Below, piece by piece: positions 42,701 through 45,166 of a DNA stretch of 45,166 nt. Position numbers and translations under genes: made by a program. This DNA comes from Acidaminobacter sp. (GTDB taxonomy: Bacteria; Bacillota; Clostridia; Peptostreptococcales; Acidaminobacteraceae): the NCBI RefSeq assembly GCF_030247605.1, contig NZ_JAOTSB010000022.1:1-45166 (forward strand), written 5' to 3'. The notes under the pieces are model-generated. The model was not told the DNA's origin. It made no database searches and saw nothing but the letters and a program-made list of their open reading frames with translations. Position 1 is the first letter of the stretch, and each line of letters starts with the position of its first letter.

Positions 42701-43288
42701 GTCGACATGGGCATTGACCTCGACAGCGCGTCCAAGTACGCGAAAATCGCCAGCGGCGAAATCAAAGGCCTGATGGTCTTTGGTGAGGATGTCTCTGTGG
42801 ACGCCGTCCGCGGACTGTCCTTCCTGATGGTTCAGGATACCCACATGACTGAGCTCGCGAAAATCGCGGATGTCGTCATTCCTGCCACGGTCATGGTTGA
42901 GTCAAACGGCACGATCACTTCCGCGGAGCGCCGCATCCACAGCGTCAGCGCTGCTGTTGAATCCCCAACGGGTCTCAGCAACTGGGAGATCTTCAAGGAG
43001 CTCATGAATACCTACAGCACCAACTGCGCGGTCCAGAGCCACGAGGAGATCACCGAGGAGTACAGCCGCGACATGTTTGGCTATGTAGGCCTCACTAATA
43101 AAATGAAGGCTGCCGATGGTCCTGTCTACTGGCCAATCGGTCAGTCCCCGCAGCTTTACACTCGCGAGCAATTGGCGGCTCATGGACGTTACGTCATCCC
43201 GCAGGAAGGCAGACTCTTCGACTCGATTGAAGAGACGAACTATCTGAAGCGACTCTTTGGGGCGTTTATTAAAGAGGCGACGGCGTAA
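39710..43288 (+). CDS. stnC: Giant NfnB/GltD-NuoG-type fusion subunit, probable StnC
   Basis: This 1192-residue fusion starts with a [2Fe-2S] ferredoxin domain (C36, C47, C50, C64). A GltD/NfnB-like module follows: cysteine-rich linker (about 100-155), FAD fold VGGGPSGLSAAYYL (about 199) and NAD(P) fold VIGGGNTAMDAART (about 325). Then come CLECGC, a double [4Fe-4S] domain (CILCGQCVRIC; CISCGQCISVCPTGAL), and a molybdopterin-oxidoreductase-like domain opening CSCCSVGC...CSKGRFG. The last domain shows no catalytic Cys/Sec and lacks the C-terminal cofactor domain, so it is probably structural, as in NuoG. The set resembles the Sporomusa NADH/NADPH/ferredoxin transhydrogenase. No hydrogenase H-cluster motif is present. 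Confidence 0.85.
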   Translation: MPYIRVNIDGREIQTYRGHTILEVAAQAGIDIPTLCHDDKIENYGSCGICVVEVEGNPRLVRSCSTEIMDGMVIRTMSDRIRESRKTTLELLLSDHTGDCKAPCTHGCPGHVDVQGYVGLIANKQYQEALKLIKKELPLPASIGRVCPHPCQTQCRRGLVDESITIAWLKYFVADLDLKSGSPYMPPMLPDSGKKVAIVGGGPSGLSAAYYLRTQGHAVTVYEAMPEFGGMLKYGIPLYRLPKDVLKSEVEVIRSMGVELKPNIRIGTDVTLEYLREKFDAVYIGIGAWTSMGIDCPGDQLDGVIGGIQFLTKFAVNEPIKTGERIAVIGGGNTAMDAARTAIRLGAKEVYTIYRRTKEDMPAVDIEIEEAMEEGVVFKFLLSPIEVIGDENGRVKQIRLQKMQVVGGGADGRKKVVPVEGEEEILNVDSVIMSVGQRLKGDGFEELALNKHGYIVADLETFMTNLDGVFAGGDATNKGADIAIAAIAEGKWAARVMNTYLHGNLKPHKDPFYVKREDLTSESFPDVVRELRPHMAHEHPELRKHNFEEVVKGYTEAAAVQEGNRCLECGCHDYFECDLITHSQAYDVKPERFAGEMHKRMDDDDHPFIKRDPNKCILCGQCVRICDEVMDNTALGLVSRGFDTIVKPSMEKNLKETECISCGQCISVCPTGALQERTPIHKPVPVRTTLTTTACSCCSVGCTRDLESRGAMLLRSLPVSGENTVNDGLLCSKGRFGFSAYITENRITKPMVRKDGELVETTFREAFLYAARRAQSLHLLHGRNSVGISISDRYTNEELYMAKKFGVEVLGTNEIFSLGNKKSGLKDVLPYDASPNLLDELTRTDVIISVGGDMMADYAIAALKVKEAVGNGAKLIHLNNRKNKLDDWAARSVKLENNLEFLREIAKYLADHSTKAIRAAGLEDVKASLSDVRVSSEAAEIAELYLNAKKAMIVYDGREISLEGEQLIASLCMLSGHIASAREGFIKLRANANGQGLVDMGIDLDSASKYAKIASGEIKGLMVFGEDVSVDAVRGLSFLMVQDTHMTELAKIADVVIPATVMVESNGTITSAERRIHSVSAAVESPTGLSNWEIFKELMNTYSTNCAVQSHEEITEEYSRDMFGYVGLTNKMKAADGPVYWPIGQSPQLYTREQLAAHGRYVIPQEGRLFDSIEETNYLKRLFGAFIKEATA

Positions 43289-43317
43289 GGCGGACCAGAT
43301 AAGGTTTAGTTAAGGTT

Positions 43318-43368
43318 GAGGAGTTGAACTATGGCGCGTGGCGCCATAGTTCAACTCCTCTTTATTTT
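43318..43368 (+). terminator. Intrinsic terminator after stnC
   Basis: A perfect 20-bp stem (43318-43337 with 43341-43360) around GTG, followed by TTTATTTT. Confidence 0.95.
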
Positions 43369-43455
43369 GTGGCAGATTGACCTAATTTATGGCGGCAAGA
43401 TCCCTATTGGTGGTATAATGTCAATAACAAGGACAAATGGCAGGAGGGATGACGT

Positions 43456-44148
43456 GTGATCAGACTGATGGATGAAAAGCTGATTGATTACTATGTGGAG
43501 AAACTGGGCGTTATGTCGTGTTTTTCAAAGGATCTCAGACCTCATATGACCCTGTATCAGATTGAGCGCGGGGAAGAGGTATACGAACTGAATCAGCCGG
43601 TGACCATGTTTTACTTTTTGGCCATGGGGACGCTGAAGGTTTCCTATGCACTGGATAATGGGAAAGTCGTGCTTCTCAGATTTATAAAACCGCCGGGGGT
43701 GTGCGGGGATGTTGAGATTGGCATCAACAGGCCGGTGAGGACCTCCGTCAGCGCTGCGACGGATTGTCACCTGATTGGAATACACCTTGAGGTGATTAAG
43801 GCGCAAACGGCAGAGGACTCTGTGTTTAAGGATTTCATCATCGAGAGTCTGAGCCATAAAGTCATGGCGGTGTCCAATGCCATGGCCATCAATCTGAGTT
43901 ATCCGCTGGAAAACAGGTTTGCGGGGTATTTGCTGTCGATTTCCTCTCAGGTTAATGACCGACGCGTTCAGGAAATAAAGACCTTTGATCTCAGGGAAAT
44001 CGCAACCATGCTGGGGACCAGTTACAGACATTTGTGCCGGGTGATCAAAGATTTTTCTGACCAGGGACTTATTGAGAAGCGCCGCAGCCAGATCCTCATC
44101 AAGGACTATGCAGGGCTGGAGTCCTTGTCTGCCGGGTTTTATGAGTAG
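43456..44148 (+). CDS. Crp/Fnr-family transcriptional regulator
   Basis: This 230-residue regulator has an N-terminal cyclic-nucleotide-fold domain (LAMGTLKVSYALDNGKVVLLRF, PGVCGDVEIGI), a long dimer helix, and a C-terminal winged helix (FDLREIATMLGTSYRHLCRVIKDFSDQGLIEKRR). It resembles the YeiL/Crp group more than Fnr and lacks a clear Fnr-type Cys cluster, though scattered Cys residues are present. The start is GTG 43456 with AGGAGGG upstream. A TATAAT lies at 43413. Its position after the Stn-like operon suggests redox or carbon control of that operon (inference). Confidence 0.88.
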   Translation: MIRLMDEKLIDYYVEKLGVMSCFSKDLRPHMTLYQIERGEEVYELNQPVTMFYFLAMGTLKVSYALDNGKVVLLRFIKPPGVCGDVEIGINRPVRTSVSAATDCHLIGIHLEVIKAQTAEDSVFKDFIIESLSHKVMAVSNAMAINLSYPLENRFAGYLLSISSQVNDRRVQEIKTFDLREIATMLGTSYRHLCRVIKDFSDQGLIEKRRSQILIKDYAGLESLSAGFYE

Positions 44149-44177
44149 CGAAGAAAGTTTAATGTGAAGTTTTGGTG

Positions 44178-44236
44178 GAAGTTGGTTGAGATGAGAACGC
44201 TCTGCGGATTCTTAATTTTAACCAACTTCTTTTTTT
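44178..44236 (+). terminator. Intrinsic terminator after the Crp-like gene
   Basis: GAAGTTGGTT (44178-44187) pairs with AACCAACTTC (44220-44229), followed by a seven-T run. Confidence 0.75.
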
Positions 44237-44348
44237 AGTGCGCGAAGGGTTGATGTGGTAGTGGTTTTCATTTGAACTTCCCATGACTCAAGTCACGGGT
44301 GTTCTCGCCACACTTATAAAAAAATTCGCAAATTCAGTGTGGTAAATA

Positions 44349-44377
44349 TTGACAATTAATCCCTCTTTTGATAATGT
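44349..44377 (+). promoter_or_regulatory. Probable promoter of the ssb gene
   Basis: TTGACA (44349-44354), a 17-base spacer and TAATGT (44372-44377) lie 29 bases before the start. Confidence 0.6.
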
Positions 44378-44406
44378 AAAAATATACCAATCACAGGAGG
44401 GATTCT

Positions 44407-44811
44407 ATGAACAATGTTAGTCTGATCGGCCGTCTCACCCATGAACCAGAGTTGAAATTTACCCAGGGCGGACTAGCTGTCAACAAGCTGATCATTGCGG
44501 TGGACCGTTCACTCGGGCGCGAAAAACGGGATGAGCTCAGGCGTCAGGGCAAACCGACCGCAGACTTTCCAAGAGTTGTCGCAATGGGGAAATTGGCGGA
44601 AACCTGCCAGACGTATTTGAAGAAGGGTGATTTGTTCAGCGTGGAAGGCAGGGTTTCAACTTCATCTTATGAAAATAAGGATGGGGATAAAGTGTTCAAC
44701 ACAGATATCATTGCGTCACATATTCGATTTTTGACACCTAACCGCGGCACAACTGAAATTATACCGGCAGACCTTTCTTCAGAAGAGGCCGTTGAGATAG
44801 CGCCTTTCTAA
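44407..44811 (+). CDS. ssb: Single-stranded DNA-binding protein
   Basis: This 134-residue OB-fold protein begins MNNVSLIGRLTHEPELKFTQ and has the FPRVVAMGKLAETCQTYLKKG and FSVEGRVSTSSYEN strands of SSB. It coats single-stranded DNA during replication and repair. The C-terminus EEAVEIAPF keeps the terminal PF and acids but is a weak version of the usual DDDIPF tip. It is not in the rpsF-ssb-rpsR operon, so it may be an extra SSB, for example one used in DNA uptake or repair. AGGAGG precedes ATG 44407. Confidence 0.93.
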   Translation: MNNVSLIGRLTHEPELKFTQGGLAVNKLIIAVDRSLGREKRDELRRQGKPTADFPRVVAMGKLAETCQTYLKKGDLFSVEGRVSTSSYENKDGDKVFNTDIIASHIRFLTPNRGTTEIIPADLSSEEAVEIAPF

Positions 44812-44861
44812 TTCGCTCAGCAAAGTCGACTGAAGATAGGAGATGGGAGTAACTCAGCATA

Positions 44862-44873
44862 ACCATCGGCAAA
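44862..44873 (+). repeat. ACCATCGGCAAA repeat, exact copy
   Basis: An intergenic copy between ssb and its terminator. Confidence 0.85.
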
Positions 44874-44913
44874 TCAAAATAGATCTAAGTCATCAGCAAG
44901 ATTATACATAAGC

Positions 44914-44966
44914 GCCGGCCATCTGTTCATTCTTCGGAATGTCCAGATGGCCGGCGGCAGTTTTTG
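44914..44966 (+). terminator. Terminator after ssb
   Basis: GCCGGCCATCTG (44914-44925) pairs with CAGATGGCCGGC (44944-44955). An inner CATTC-TTCG-GAATG stem-loop is present, and TTTTT follows. Confidence 0.85.
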
Positions 44967-45166
44967 AAAAATTTTGTGATGAATTCTTAACTTTTGTGTG
45001 ACTTTTGACCATATAAACTTTTTTTAGATTTGTTATAATGATAACACCTAGATTCTACGTGCAATCTACTCATATAACCCTTTAAGCAAGTATTTATAAT
45101 CGTTAAGCCAAAACCATTCTTTCACCCAATGGGTGAAAGAAAATTGCAGCAAATTAACATCTATTT

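Larger units (their letters stand above)
44812..45166. other. Terminal intergenic region
   Basis: No gene is visible. It holds an exact 12-mer repeat (44862-44873), the ssb terminator, a TATAAT hexamer near 45036, and an 11-bp palindrome TTCTTTCACCC/GGGTGAAAGAA (45117-45141). The promoter of a gene beyond the window is likely near the end. Confidence 0.5.

Noticed and set aside
37413..43288. NADP-reducing or bifurcating [FeFe]-hydrogenase operon
   Set aside because: The large subunit has no H-cluster cysteine motifs; a GltD/NfnB-like module and a NuoG-like domain take that place.
39710..43288. Active formate dehydrogenase
   Set aside because: The molybdopterin-like domain shows no catalytic Cys or Sec in place and lacks the C-terminal cofactor-binding domain.

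Overview
The window reads as chromosomal DNA of an anaerobic, low-to-medium-GC Bacillota, most likely a member of the Clostridia. Supporting signs are strong AGGAGG ribosome sites, several TTG and GTG starts, sigma-A type promoters, many intrinsic terminators, cobalamin-linked genes, and a three-gene flavin/iron-sulfur complex resembling the Sporomusa-type electron-bifurcating transhydrogenase (Stn). The genus cannot be fixed from the sequence. I see no rRNA, tRNA, CRISPR, prophage or intact insertion sequence.

Layout: 0.2-9.7 kb has an FtsL/DivIC-like protein, a secreted cell-wall amidase, a cobyrinate a,c-diamide synthase, a class I aminotransferase and a stand-alone carB. 10-12.4 kb has a PadR regulator with a HAAS-type membrane protein, then a PlsC acyltransferase. 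12.4-17.6 kb holds an eight-copy 24-bp palindrome array, then a zinc uptake operon (znuA-znuC-znuB-zur-like) with a promoter and probable Zur box, a DUF697-like membrane protein and a 50-residue rubredoxin-like protein. 17.7-23.8 kb has a DMT exporter, a nucleotidyltransferase-fold protein behind a 17-bp inverted repeat, an M19 dipeptidase, an acetyltransferase, and a response regulator/histidine kinase/SHOCT cluster. 24-29.9 kb has ilvE, dsdA, tag, thpR, a small export protein, a cold-shock protein, an acetyltransferase and a DUF1667 protein. 30-32.5 kb is a tight operon of a free-standing B12-binding protein, an ABC permease and an ABC ATPase with altered signature and H-loop. 32.7-37 kb has a HAD phosphatase, a pterin dehydratase, an RbsD-like protein without its catalytic residues, bioY behind two BirA-like operators, a small membrane protein, a second DMT exporter and a type I IPP isomerase. 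37.4-44.1 kb is the Stn-like operon followed by a Crp/Fnr-family regulator, and the window closes with an SSB.

Two families of short dispersed sequence cut across these genes. The first is the 12-mer ACCATCGGCAAA, present in nine exact copies plus several one-mismatch copies, where about 0.005 exact copies are expected by chance. It occurs in genes and between genes, on both strands, as an uptake sequence or chromosome-organising motif would, and I do not recognise it. The second is the palindrome GGTGTCAGACACC (ten exact copies, eight of them in the array upstream of znuA) with related GGGGACGCGGAC and CGGGACACT elements. These resemble the REP-like sequences mobilised by RAYT transposases, although no transposase is present here.
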